In this document: piece after piece, positions 9,765-18,578 of the stretch | Position numbering within the stretch: the first letter of the stretch is position 1 | How the letters are laid out: each line of letters starts with the position of its first letter | Assembly (NCBI RefSeq): GCF_000219585.1 | Contig: NC_015731.1 | Span: 2,418,001 to 2,482,000 of the forward strand | Direction of reading: 5' to 3' | Length of the DNA stretch: 64,000 bases | From: Nitrosomonas sp. Is79A3 | GTDB lineage: Bacteria; Pseudomonadota; Gammaproteobacteria; Burkholderiales; Nitrosomonadaceae | Translations under genes and position numbers: made by a program | The notes under the pieces: model-generated | What the model was told of the DNA's origin: nothing | Seen by the model: the letters and a program-made list of their open reading frames with translations, nothing else | The model's database searches: none

Positions 9765-10526
9765 ATGTCCATTGATCCCATGCAGCTTTCCGAGTCTTTA
9801 GGCACCGTCGCGCTTGCAGTAGGTGGTCTTGGCATTGCGTCTTACGGAGTGGTAGACGGTCTGAAGCTTTTTCCATGGATCGATCTTGCTGGATTCGAGC
9901 GCCTATTCAGCAGCCGTCGCACAAAAGGTGGTAGAAGTTGGCCAATGTTGCAACGTGCTGGGCTCGACCCTCTACTCCCTGCGCTGCAAGCAGCTTACGG
10001 GAAAGATGCACTTGAACTTATGAAGGCACAATATCGTAGTGGCCGATCGAAAGGTGACTTGCAGCGAACCTTACGCCAAGGTGTGCGTATAGGTTTCGGA
10101 GTGATGTCACAGAGTGAGATCTTTCACGCTGCTTATGAGATTGGTATTGACGAGCAAGCTGCAGAGCAAGCTACAGCAGCGTTAATTGCAGCCCGAAACC
10201 AGCGCCCGCCTGCGGCGGGGGAAACACAGGTGAACGCAGCTGAACCTGTAAGTGCTGAGCAACGCTCGGCTCTCGCGCGTTTGGAAACCGCTATCGATGC
10301 ACGCATTGACGCGGCGCTAGTGCTTGCCGAAGCACAGTACGTGACGCAGACCAAAGTTATCGCAACGATTGTCGCGCTTACGATCGCTTTTGGTGTTGGC
10401 CACTCTCTCGAAGCAAACCCCCTAGTTTCATTTATGGTTGGTATCGCTGCAGTGCCGCTCGCGCCTGTAGCTAAAGATATGGCGACAGCACTGCAGGAAG
10501 CGGTTCGCGCGCTTAAAACACGATGA
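9765..10526 (+). CDS. Membrane-associated protein of unknown function, partner of hydrolase
   Basis: From ATG 9765 (AAGAGG six bases upstream, preferred over the ATG at 9744) the protein is 253 residues. A hydrophobic N-terminal segment (LGTVALAVGGLGIASYGVV) and a C-terminal hydrophobic pair (VIATIVALTIAFGVG and PLVSFMVGIAAVPLAPVA) flank a soluble Ala/Gln-rich middle, suggesting membrane anchoring at both ends. I recognise no family. Its stop overlaps the start of the next gene by 4 bases (ATGA), so both are made from one message. Codon use is GC-richer than in flanking genes, which together with IS debris on both sides suggests transfer. Confidence 0.75.
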   Translation: MSIDPMQLSESLGTVALAVGGLGIASYGVVDGLKLFPWIDLAGFERLFSSRRTKGGRSWPMLQRAGLDPLLPALQAAYGKDALELMKAQYRSGRSKGDLQRTLRQGVRIGFGVMSQSEIFHAAYEIGIDEQAAEQATAALIAARNQRPPAAGETQVNAAEPVSAEQRSALARLETAIDARIDAALVLAEAQYVTQTKVIATIVALTIAFGVGHSLEANPLVSFMVGIAAVPLAPVAKDMATALQEAVRALKTR

Positions 10527-11392
10527 ACGCATATATCCTGGATCTCCGAAATCAAGAGATTGGCGGTGCTGTTACATCTGGTCATCTCTACCGGATAGAA
10601 AATGACTTAGATGTCGACTGGGATTCGCGCTTGCCTGAATTTACCGCAGCAACTTACGGAAAGCGGCTACTCGTCCTTGTACACGGCTACAATAATTCAC
10701 GCAGCTTTGGTCGCACACGCCTCGTGCGTTTCTGCGGCATGCTGGCAGCTGGGGGTAACAGCGATGTCATGCTATCTGTGCTTTGGCCCGGCGATGGCTG
10801 GGCGAAGGCGCTTACTTACCCATTCGAGGGCCGCGACGCAGACGACACGGCCGATGCTCTTTTTCGGTGGCTCTCAACTAACGCCGCATCCATAGCGCGT
10901 GTAGCATTCGTCGGACACAGCCTCGGATGTCGAGTCGTCATGAATACAGCTCAGCAGCTTGCGCGACGCGGCAATCCAGTACTCGACCGCATCTGTCTAA
11001 TGGCGCCGGCAATTGACAACGATTCTCTCGGGCGCCAAGGTATCACTTGCTACCAGGATGCAACTCTCGTGACCGACCGGCTCGCAGTGCTCGCATCTGA
11101 AGAAGATCTTGTCCTGCATTTCGCTTATCCGCTTGGGGATCTTGCACAGACCGTCCTCTACGGCGAGCGTTGGGGAAGGGCACTAGGTCGTACTGGCCCA
11201 ATCGAAAGTGAATCACGTATCGTTACCCGGATCGAACCGGTGCCTAAGGCGAATCGCAAACGGGATGTCGACCATGGGGATTACCTTGATGTGGATCCGA
11301 CCATCCCGAGTCAGACAATCGCAGAGAGTGAAAAATTTGTGCTGCAGTTTCTCGATCGCGCACCACAGCCGCACTGGCCAGCTCAGCGATGA
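10523..11392 (+). CDS. Alpha/beta-hydrolase (DUF900-like serine esterase/lipase)
   Basis: The 289-residue protein has the alpha/beta-hydrolase hallmarks: an oxyanion strand LLVLVHGYNNS (residues 49-59), a nucleophile elbow VGHSLGCR with Ser133, a probable acid Asp195 (ASEEDLVL) and a probable catalytic His251 (DVDHGDYLDV). No signal peptide is present, so it is probably cytoplasmic or held at the membrane by its partner at 9765-10526. It is translationally coupled to that gene. The substrate is unknown. Lipid or ester hydrolysis is inferred from the fold only. Confidence 0.8.
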   Translation: MNAYILDLRNQEIGGAVTSGHLYRIENDLDVDWDSRLPEFTAATYGKRLLVLVHGYNNSRSFGRTRLVRFCGMLAAGGNSDVMLSVLWPGDGWAKALTYPFEGRDADDTADALFRWLSTNAASIARVAFVGHSLGCRVVMNTAQQLARRGNPVLDRICLMAPAIDNDSLGRQGITCYQDATLVTDRLAVLASEEDLVLHFAYPLGDLAQTVLYGERWGRALGRTGPIESESRIVTRIEPVPKANRKRDVDHGDYLDVDPTIPSQTIAESEKFVLQFLDRAPQPHWPAQR

Positions 11393-11573
11393 GCTAAGTG
11401 TGCAATTGGAGTGCTTGCCTTTACACGTAAGAATCCGGTCAGAAAATGGATCTTTTTGTATCGGCTTGAAAGATGACAGAAGCGCATATGTGATGCTTTC
11501 TTATGCCTACAACTCTAACGTTCATATTTTGGAGCAAGCGATCCGAATAGCCTTGAAGAAACTAGGAATGTAA
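11393..11573 (+). other. Possible 3' coding remnant
   Basis: A frame different from the hydrolase gene is open to a stop at 11573 and reads VQLECLPLHVRIRSENGSF then CIGLKDDRSAYVMLSYAY and ends in an amphipathic helix AIRIALKKLGM. It has protein-like composition but no start of its own, since in-frame codons upstream overlap the hydrolase gene. It may be the tail of a gene lost when neighbouring mobile DNA inserted. Family unknown. Confidence 0.25.
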
Positions 11574-11595
11574 AAATTAAGCGATGTACTTTAGA

Positions 11596-11871
11596 TTATT
11601 TTGTCAACCTGCCTTTACATCGCTTGTCCAGTTTATCAACAGTCTGATCCAGGAAGCGGCGATAGGCTTCCAAGTTTGGAAAATCTGCAGACCCTGCACC
11701 TTGATGGTTTGCTTGATCCTTGATCCTGTGTTTGAGCGAACCGTGGGCATTTTCTATGACGTCGTTTTCATGGTAAGCACCCGGATATTTACATATCCGG
11801 AGCCTTATACCGTAGCGCTGGCACAGCACTACATAAGCTTGCTTGAGCTCCCGCTTCGGGCTCGTGCTACG
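11596..11871 (-). pseudogene. istA: IS21-family transposase (IstA) fragment
   Basis: The minus strand reads SPKRELKQAYVVLCQRYGIR, then CKYPGAYHENDVIENAHGSL and KHRIKDQ. This is the part of the IS21 IstA integrase core that holds the catalytic Glu (HENDxIExxHGxLK). About 90 codons remain of roughly 500, and both ends are missing along with istB. It is a dead relic of an IS21 element. Confidence 0.75.
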
Positions 11872-11928
11872 TGAGGCTATTCCGGTCTTGTTAATTACCT
11901 TCCAACATCAACCAAATTTCATATAAAT

Positions 11929-12942
11929 ATGAAGCTAAAAATTTCCATTGTAGTTGTCACTATCGCTGTTACGACGCTTATGCTTCCATCACTACCAGTT
12001 ACCGCAGACAGTCATCCGCCTATCACCAGACATTATGGAATGTGTGATGCATCTGCCGCAGTCCCTGTGGAATCTAATCTTTTTGTCGTCGCCAACGACG
12101 AAGACAATACACTGAGGATCTATGAAAGAAATAAATCTGGTGGACCAATATACTCACAAGATCTTTCTGCGTTTCTGCAAATTGACTCAAAGCATCCAGA
12201 AGCCGATATTGAGGGAGCTACTCTCATTAAAAATCGCATCTACTGGATCACCTCGCACGGTGCAAACAAAGATGGCAAGGAACGCCCCAACCGTCACCGC
12301 TTTTTTGCAACAGAAATCGAAAATATTGGCGGTAAGTTTAATTTGAAACCTATGGGCAAACCTTTCTTTGGCTTCGTCAAGGCCCTCGAAGTTTCCGCGG
12401 AACTAAAGGGCTACAATCTTGGGAATGCAGCTAAAAATGCTCCGGAATCTGAGAATGGGCTCAACATAGAAGGGTTAACTAAAACCCCACAAGGCAACTT
12501 GTTGATCGGTTTCCGCAACCCTATTCCTGAAGGAAGAGCTCTACTGATTCCGCTAAACAATCCACAAGAGGTTGTTTTAGGAGAGGAAGAACCAAAGTTG
12601 GGAGCGCCAATTCTTCTGGCATTGAATGGGCTAGGCATACGCAGCATCGAATATTCTGATGCCAAAGGAGTGTACTTCATTGTTGCAGGACCTTATGATG
12701 ACAAGGGTAGTTTCCAGTTCTATCAATGGTCAGGCAAGATTTCCGAAGCACCTATACTAATCAATAAAATTGATTTCCGCGGGTTACATCCAGAGGCATT
12801 GGTTATTTATCCTCAGAAAAAGACAAAAATTCAGATCCTTAGTGATCACGGATCAGAATCAATAAATGGTCAGAAATGCAAAGATTTGGCTAAGACCCAG
12901 GACAAGAGCTTTCGCAGCACCTGGATAAACATAGAACCTTGA
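11929..12942 (+). CDS. Secreted DUF3616-domain protein
   Basis: The 337-residue protein has a cleavable signal peptide (MKLKISIVVVTIAVTTLMLP...VTADS). The mature part starts HYGMCDASAAVPVESNLFVV and resembles DUF3616: repeated beta-strand blocks such as FVVANDEDNTLRIY, DIEGATLIKNRIYWITSHG, NIEGLTKTPQGNLLIGFRNP and HPEALVIY. The pattern suggests a beta-propeller that binds or hydrolyses something in the periplasm, but no activity is established by the sequence. A second, leaderless and diverged DUF3616 protein lies at 53388-54518. Confidence 0.8.
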   Translation: MKLKISIVVVTIAVTTLMLPSLPVTADSHPPITRHYGMCDASAAVPVESNLFVVANDEDNTLRIYERNKSGGPIYSQDLSAFLQIDSKHPEADIEGATLIKNRIYWITSHGANKDGKERPNRHRFFATEIENIGGKFNLKPMGKPFFGFVKALEVSAELKGYNLGNAAKNAPESENGLNIEGLTKTPQGNLLIGFRNPIPEGRALLIPLNNPQEVVLGEEEPKLGAPILLALNGLGIRSIEYSDAKGVYFIVAGPYDDKGSFQFYQWSGKISEAPILINKIDFRGLHPEALVIYPQKKTKIQILSDHGSESINGQKCKDLAKTQDKSFRSTWINIEP

Positions 12943-13101
12943 CAAAAACAGTCGCACTTTAAATAACATACTGTAAATTGGCATTAATTTGTATCTAACA
13001 AAGGAATAAAATCACTCAGTATTAAGAAGAATGAAGAAGTATCCACAGCAAGATTAGACACATTCAAGCTGTCACGAATCGTTGACTTTTTCCAGAGAAT
13101 T

Positions 13102-13120
13102 AGATATCTTATAGATATCT
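13102..13120. promoter_or_regulatory. Tandem palindromes, likely antitoxin operator
   Basis: Two perfect 8-bp palindromes AGATATCT (13102-13109 and 13113-13120) sit three bases apart and 15 bases before the antitoxin start. Ribbon-helix-helix antitoxins typically bind such 11-bp-spaced sites to repress their own operon. The assignment is by position and symmetry only. Confidence 0.55.
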
Positions 13121-13135
13121 TTCAAGCGGGAGTTT

Positions 13136-13426
13136 ATGATGCCAGAGAAAACCCTTTCAACACAAATTCCATTCCGATATCGCAACTTTGATAGTCCAAC
13201 TGGCGTTACTCGCGAAACAGCCAAACGACTCGCTGAACGCTTGGGTGTCGATGAAACACAAGTGATTCACCTAGCACTGCACCAACTTGCCATAAAAATC
13301 CTCCCACAGTACGAACAAGACGACGGCCCGCTTACTGCTGCACAAGTGCGTCAAATCAAGAAATTGGCGCCAACTTTAAAAAAGAAGTCTGTACGTTCCA
13401 GTTTGTTTGAGCCCGAGACTACCTGA
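13136..13426 (+). CDS. Ribbon-helix-helix-type antitoxin
   Basis: The 96-residue protein contains a short N-terminal strand followed by TRETAKRLAERLGVDETQVIHLALHQ in two pieces (TRETAKRLAERLGVD / ETQVIHLALHQLAIK), as in ribbon-helix-helix DNA-binding antitoxins. A charged C-terminal tail (IKKLAPTLKKKSVRSSLFEP) would be the toxin-binding part. The start has GGGAG eight bases upstream. Its TGA shares a base with the toxin ATG (TGATG at 13424-13428), the usual coupling in type II toxin-antitoxin operons. An operator-like repeat lies just upstream. Confidence 0.7.
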   Translation: MMPEKTLSTQIPFRYRNFDSPTGVTRETAKRLAERLGVDETQVIHLALHQLAIKILPQYEQDDGPLTAAQVRQIKKLAPTLKKKSVRSSLFEPETT

Positions 13427-13833
13427 TGGCTCGTTGGTGGCCAGAACCAACGGCTGGAGATATCGTATGGTGTCATTTCCCAGACAACATCAACCCGCGC
13501 CTAAAACCCAGACCCGCTTTAATTCTTGTCGTCTTTGATGACGATGCACCAGAATTCACAGTTCGGGTTGCTTATGGTACCAGTCAGCGCACAACCAAGC
13601 TCTACCGAGGCGAGTTTGCGATTCTTCATGACAAGAACCCGGCGGCCTATGAAGAAGCCAATCTAAGTTTTGATACCAAGTTCAATTTAAGGCAAGTCCT
13701 TGAGTTGCCATTTTCAACAGACTGGTTCTCAGTGCCACCCGCAGCACCACATGGGCAGATTCCAAAACTTGGCACATTGCATCCATCCATGGTTCGTGCC
13801 GTGCAGGCCGCCTTTCAAGCGGTGTCTGAATAG
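13426..13833 (+). CDS. PemK/MazF-like type II toxin
   Basis: The 135-residue protein starts with a PemK/MazF-like barrel signature, PTAGDIVWCHFPD...KPRPALILVVFDD, where GDIVW and the RPALI strand are characteristic. The family members are mRNA-cutting endoribonucleases neutralised by the upstream antitoxin. The family is usually ~110 residues, so this one has a longer C-terminus. It is divergent, and the catalytic residues cannot be assigned with confidence. Confidence 0.65.
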   Translation: MARWWPEPTAGDIVWCHFPDNINPRLKPRPALILVVFDDDAPEFTVRVAYGTSQRTTKLYRGEFAILHDKNPAAYEEANLSFDTKFNLRQVLELPFSTDWFSVPPAAPHGQIPKLGTLHPSMVRAVQAAFQAVSE

Positions 13834-13935
13834 CATATAAATCATCACGTCTTTCTTCAACAATCCATACATATCTCAGACCAAAGCTGGCACTAAATAC
13901 AGAGATCCCTGCCACCCTGAATACTCTCAGTACTA

Positions 13936-15315
13936 TCAAGAGATTCCAAGTTCACGCCAAAGAAACTCATATGAAATTTCGCGCCTGCCTTGTTCTGCCG
14001 CTTGCTGCTTTTCACTCGCTTCATAGCTTCGTAACAAACCTTTTACCCGCTCCAACCCAGCTGGCGTTTTGATAGCCTGTCGAGGCGTCTTGCCACCCAG
14101 GGCCTGAATCGATTCATCAGCCCAATTGGCGTACACGCGATAGATTGTTTTTTCGATGATATCGGCATATACCTCGGGTGGTATATCTGGTTCAGCGGCT
14201 CTGGGTTTTGCTTTCTGATTGACTGGCATATTTGCCATCATTCCTTTTGGATCAGATAATTCACGGGAAATGAATTGAACCGCATCGCCCGCAATCGCTT
14301 CGAACCAGGGGCGGCCTTTGTCTGCATAGCTTTGCGTTTTATAAAACAAGGTTATCTTGTTTGCAGTCTTTTCAATGTTGATGGTGACCGTTGCGCGTGT
14401 CGCACCATCTTCGCAGTCGACCAGGCGATCCCAGCCTGACTTGCGATCCCCTTGTACATCACTTTGACTGGATAATGATTGTGTTAGCGCTTCCCAATCC
14501 TTAACCCGGTAGTGATCCGTGATCAGTAGCATTGGTTCACCCGAATAGGCATCCATCATGGTTGGCATCGGCATCGGTGCATAAAATTGTTCAAGCCATT
14601 TGCGCCGAATCATGAAACTTAAGAAATCTGGGAAATCTTTCTGTCGCTTGTTGAACTGATCCATAGCTTCGTGGATCTGTGCTATTAAATCTTGGGCCTT
14701 GAGATGAGAAAACGGATACCCTGCACCAGATAGCTCAAAATGACCATCGACTTCCATAATCCGCAAACCAATCAGCATTCCTATTTGTGATGCTTGACTG
14801 CCGGATTTCTCGTATACGGTGATCGGCAATGCTTCCGTATTTAGCGCATCGCACAATGTCATTTGTTTCCCCGGAATAACGTCAGTTACTTCATACAAGC
14901 GTAAAGGGCGATCGGCCAATTGTGCGATCCAGCGGCGCTGATCTACCGTAAATAATGGCCCGCCTTGACCGAGCAAATATTCCGATACTCGCCTGTGCTC
15001 ACCTTTGACCAGAATATGACCTTCAGCTAACAACCATTCCGTTGCATTGAGTTGAATGCCTTGCCAAGTCTGTTTGTCTTGAGCTTCCAGGATCTCTCGT
15101 TCTTCGTCACTCAATCCATCAAAAATCATTTCTTCAATGGCAATATGGACTGCTTTCCGATGCTTATCCATTAACCAGCTTAATGCACGCTCTACAGCGC
15201 CGTCATGTCCCTTCTTTTCTTCTACTATGGCTGCACTGGTATCTGCACAACATTGCTTGTATTTCTTGCCACTGCCACATGGACAGGGATCATTGCGTCC
15301 AATTTTAAGTGTCAT
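13936..15315 (-). CDS. SEC-C motif protein with MbcA/ParS-like C-terminus
   Basis: The 459-residue protein begins with a SEC-C zinc-binding motif ([17 protein letters not shown], residues 7-23). A long central region is without a recognisable family. The last ~75 residues ([20 protein letters not shown] then [18 protein letters not shown]) resemble the DUF2384/MbcA-ParS toxin-binding domain of antitoxins. No adjacent RES-type toxin is present. The nearest neighbour is the convergent PemK-like pair. SEC-C proteins often associate with ribosomes or SecA-like partners. The function of this fusion is unknown. Confidence 0.7.
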   Translation of the reverse strand: MTLKIGRNDPCPCGSGKKYKQCCADTSAAIVEEKKGHDGAVERALSWLMDKHRKAVHIAIEEMIFDGLSDEEREILEAQDKQTWQGIQLNATEWLLAEGHILVKGEHRRVSEYLLGQGGPLFTVDQRRWIAQLADRPLRLYEVTDVIPGKQMTLCDALNTEALPITVYEKSGSQASQIGMLIGLRIMEVDGHFELSGAGYPFSHLKAQDLIAQIHEAMDQFNKRQKDFPDFLSFMIRRKWLEQFYAPMPMPTMMDAYSGEPMLLITDHYRVKDWEALTQSLSSQSDVQGDRKSGWDRLVDCEDGATRATVTINIEKTANKITLFYKTQSYADKGRPWFEAIAGDAVQFISRELSDPKGMMANMPVNQKAKPRAAEPDIPPEVYADIIEKTIYRVYANWADESIQALGGKTPRQAIKTPAGLERVKGLLRSYEASEKQQAAEQGRREISYEFLWRELGIS

Positions 15316-15475
15316 TTTTTTCCACTACCACCCTCTTCCAGTTTCTTATGGGAATTTGTCGCCATAAATGAAGTTTAACAAGTTGTGTAGAGAGTTAGTA
15401 CTCATTGTATTAACACGGCTGCTGACATACCCAGTCTTAGGCTAATTTATGCTCCACTTCAGTACGATGTTTTAA

Positions 15476-16666
15476 GGAAACTCTGATTAAGTCCCAAAAA
15501 CTTGTAAAATACGCGGTAGATTGTAACCACTGCAAGGGAATGCATTGATGAAACAATTAGTATTGTCGATTCCATTATTTATCAAGAAACCAAAAGTAAC
15601 TCGCCGGCAAAAGTTTCTCGAAGAAATGGAGCAAGTGGTTCCATGGGTAGACTGGACGAATCGGATCGCGCCGCACTATCCGGTAGCAGGTTTGGGACGC
15701 AAGCCATTTGCGTTGGAAGCGATGCTGCGGATTCATATGATGCAGCAATGGTTTGGTTATTCAGATCCGGCAATGGAAGAAGCGTTACATGATGTGCCGA
15801 TGCTACGTGAATTTGCAGGACTAGATGCGGGAGAAGATGTTATGCCTGATGAGACGACGATCCTCAAGTTTCGCCACCTGCTGGAGAAGCATCACTTGGC
15901 ACAAAGCCTGTTTGCTGAAACAACTGGGCGGTTAGCGCAACAGGGATTATTGCTGCGTCAGGGCACGATAGTTGACGCCACGCTGATAGCGGCTGCGCCA
16001 TCGACCAAGAACCGGCAACGCAAACGTGATGGCGAGATGAGTTCGACTAAGAAAGGCAGCAACTATTACTTTGGATTAAAAGCACACATAGGCGTAGATG
16101 CCGATTCCGGCCTGGTGCATAGCCTGGAAATTACCACGGCCAAAGTGGCCGATGGCAACATGATTGATGCGCTGGTACATGGCGAAGAGGCAATTGTATT
16201 GGGTGATCGGGCTTATACTCGTAATGATCGCAATCTGGAAGCGCAACGACAGCCGGAAGAGCCGGTCTGGGGTATGCCATTCAAACGCAAGCGCGGTGAG
16301 GAATTGCCAGCAGAACATGCCGTGCTCAATCGTATGCTAGCTTCACTACGCGCAAAGGTTGAACATCCGTTTCGTATTGTCAAAAGACAATTTGGTTATA
16401 CCAAAGTCCGTTACCGAGGATTGTTCAAGAATGCACAACAGCTTTATCTGTTGTTTGCCTTGGCTAATCTTTACCATGTCCGTAAGGTGTGGATGCCAAC
16501 CACGGGATAATTCCGTCCAATATCCCTGAAAATCAGCATCAGGGGACAGAATAGTATGCAATCTGCTAAAAATTACAGTTATTAATCGCACAATAATGCC
16601 TATATTAGCTACTTTACCGATAGCTTTGTCGACAAAACTGGAATAAATAACTTAATCAGAGCTTCC
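15476..16666 (+). mobile_element. IS5-family element, copy 1
   Basis: The 1191-bp element is bounded by GGAAACTCTGATTAAGTC and the complement of ACTTAATCAGAGCTTCC (one mismatch in 17), with a TTAA target duplication at 15472-15475 and 16667-16670. Copies 2 (26721-27911) and 3 (39057-40247) have the same length. It separates a short coding remnant at 16673 from whatever preceded it. Confidence 0.9.
15548..16510 (+). CDS. IS5-family transposase, copy 1
   Basis: From ATG 15548 (a TTG codon lies just before it) the protein is 320 residues. It has the DUF772-type N-terminal domain (GLGRKPFALEAMLRIHMMQQ, DETTILKFRHLLE) and the IS5 DDE core with Asp in GTIVDATLIAAAP, Asp in IVLGDRAYTRN and Glu in KVEHPFRIVKRQFG. 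The reading frame is intact and could be active. Copy 2 differs at a single residue (Ser/Asn in KKGSNYY) and copy 3 at five. Confidence 0.95.
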   Translation: MKQLVLSIPLFIKKPKVTRRQKFLEEMEQVVPWVDWTNRIAPHYPVAGLGRKPFALEAMLRIHMMQQWFGYSDPAMEEALHDVPMLREFAGLDAGEDVMPDETTILKFRHLLEKHHLAQSLFAETTGRLAQQGLLLRQGTIVDATLIAAAPSTKNRQRKRDGEMSSTKKGSNYYFGLKAHIGVDADSGLVHSLEITTAKVADGNMIDALVHGEEAIVLGDRAYTRNDRNLEAQRQPEEPVWGMPFKRKRGEELPAEHAVLNRMLASLRAKVEHPFRIVKRQFGYTKVRYRGLFKNAQQLYLLFALANLYHVRKVWMPTTG

Positions 16667-16672
16667 TTAAAA

Positions 16673-16789
16673 TCTTACTGGTGTGAATATGGGAAGCGAT
16701 GGGAGCGTATCAAAGAAAAATATAGACTGTGGTATAGCAAGCAAGAGCGTATTGTATTGAATCAACTGGCTGAGACTTGTTTGGAATAA
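16673..16789 (+). pseudogene. 3' remnant of an unidentified gene
   Basis: Directly after the IS5 copy, 38 codons are open to the stop at 16789, reading CEYGKRWERIKEKYRLWYSK then QERIVLNQLAETCLE. The highly charged helical text is coding-like, and its 5' part is absent on the other side of the IS. Family not recognised. Confidence 0.3.
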
Positions 16790-16831
16790 CTACATGGATT
16801 CTAATGAATCCCTTGGCAGCATGGATAAAGT

Positions 16832-18161
16832 GAGGGTATCCTAAATTTTGTGTAAGTGGCGGTAATTACTGCTGAGGCATCCTTTCCTCAAACTGAATAG
16901 TAAACCTGTTTAACGCAGGTTTCCAATCGCGCAGTGGCATCGTCCATTTCTTGCTGATATTGATCAGTGCCAAATAGAACAATTTAGTAACAGCTTCATC
17001 ATTTGGAAATGAGCTCCTATTTTTACTAACTTTACGTAAACTCATGTTCACCGACTCAATGGCATTGGTGGTGTAAATGATTTTGCGTATTTCAGGGGGG
17101 TAATCGAAGAACGGAATAATACGCATCCAATTGTTACGCCAGGATTTAGCAATTGGCGGATAAGCATCATCCCATTTCACTTCAAATTCAGTGAGATATT
17201 GCTCTGCCTCGTCTGCTGTTGATGCGCTGTAAACGCGCTTCAAATCAGTTGCAACCAGACCGCGTTTATTCCAGCCCACGTAATTTAAACTATTACGCAC
17301 CATATGCACAATGCAAAGCTGTACCGTGGCTTGCGGTTAGACCGCCTCAATGGCTTCAGGAAAGCCTTTTAAGCCATCCACACAGGCGATGAAGATGTCT
17401 TGTATGCCACGGTTCTTAAGTTCAGTGACAACGCCCAGCCAGAATTTAGCACCTTCAGTCTGTGAGACCCATAAACCCAGCACTTCTTTTTCGCCTTGCA
17501 TGTTTATGCCAATGGCAAGGTATACGGCTTTGGTACGCACCGCACCGGCATCACGGACTTTGACGTGGATGCAATCCAGATAAATGACGGGATAGACTGC
17601 ATCCAGCGGGCGGGACTGCCATTGCTTCACATCTTCCATCACTGCATCGGTAACGGATGAGATCAGTGTAGGCGAAACCTCCGCACCATACATCTCGATC
17701 AGGTGACTCTGGATTTCGCGTACCGTCATACCACGCGAGTACAGTGATATGATCTTGCCATCAAAGCCAGTCCAGCGTGTTTGGTGCTTAGAGATCAGTT
17801 GTGGTTCAAAGCCGCCCTCGCGATCACGAGGGATTTCAATCGGCAACTCACCAAATTCACCCTTAAGGGTCTTGCTGCTTTTGCCGTTGCGGGCATTGCC
17901 AGTGAGGTTGCTGACAGTAGCATGTTTGTCATGACCCAAGTGCTCAGTCATTTCCGCTTGTAACGCACGTTCAATCAGCGCCTTGGTGAGTTGCTTAAGT
18001 AAGCCATTCTCTCCAATTAGGTCTTCTGGCTTTTTATAGCCTGATAACAGTTGGTCAATTAAATCGTTGGGTAAAGTTCTTGTTGTCGTCATTTCTTATC
18101 CATTTCTGAAAGTAGCAGTTTCCTGCAAAATGACCACTTACACAAAATTTCTTACACCCTC
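16832..18161 (-). mobile_element. IS256-family element with disrupted transposase
   Basis: The element is bounded by GAGGGTATCCTAAATTTTGT and, inverted, GAGGGTGTAAGAAATTTTGT. These imperfect terminal repeats extend through GTAAGTGG. It contains one transposase gene split by a stop codon. The flanks GATAAAGT and CAGATTTT do not match, so a target duplication is not visible. Confidence 0.8.
16866..18092 (-). pseudogene. IS256-family transposase with internal stop
   Basis: Two pieces lie in the same frame: 251 codons from 18092 to a TAA at 17339-17337, then in-frame continuation PQATVQLCIVHMVRNSLNYV to 16866. In relatives the interrupted position reads EAVYPQ, so a Tyr codon has probably become TAA. 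All DDE motifs can be seen across the two parts ([22 protein letters not shown], the NAIESVN helix). Together they give ~408 residues, the normal family length. The nonsense codon should inactivate it unless read through. Confidence 0.9.
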
Positions 18162-18380
18162 CAGATTTTCGGTAGTGTCTTAGTAATTGGTTGTGAAAAA
18201 TAACATGTTGAAAAGGGGCAATCCCTAATAACCGCCCGCTTACAAATATGCTACTTTTTAACTAACAGCAAGTTCTAGGTGTAAATAGCGGAGTAAAATA
18301 TAAAACTTAGGCGCACTAAATTTCGCGGGAATGGCGGAATAAAAGTGTACCGATCCAGTGTTTTCCAGATAATGTGTTAG

Positions 18381-18491
18381 GGAAACTCTGAATAACTTGC
18401 ATTTGTTATTCCGAACGCAGCGAGGAATCTTTAATAATCAATGTAATAGTTTTCTCGCTCTGGCTCGAAATGACACTTGTTCAGAGCTTCC
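18381..18491. repeat. MITE with IS5-type ends
   Basis: A 111-bp non-coding element has termini GGAAACTCTGAATAAC and (inverted) GGAAGCTCTGAACAAG, nearly the terminal repeats of the IS5 copies in this window. It is flanked by the 4-bp duplication TTAG (18377-18380 and 18492-18495). Its interior differs from the other two MITEs. It probably moves using the IS5 transposase in trans. Confidence 0.8.
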
Positions 18492-18578
18492 TTAGCTATA
18501 GTAATCGTGACATAAACTAGCAGCTATCCGATTTGACGAAGTGAATGTAGGATAAAATCAATTATTCAATGCAGCCAT

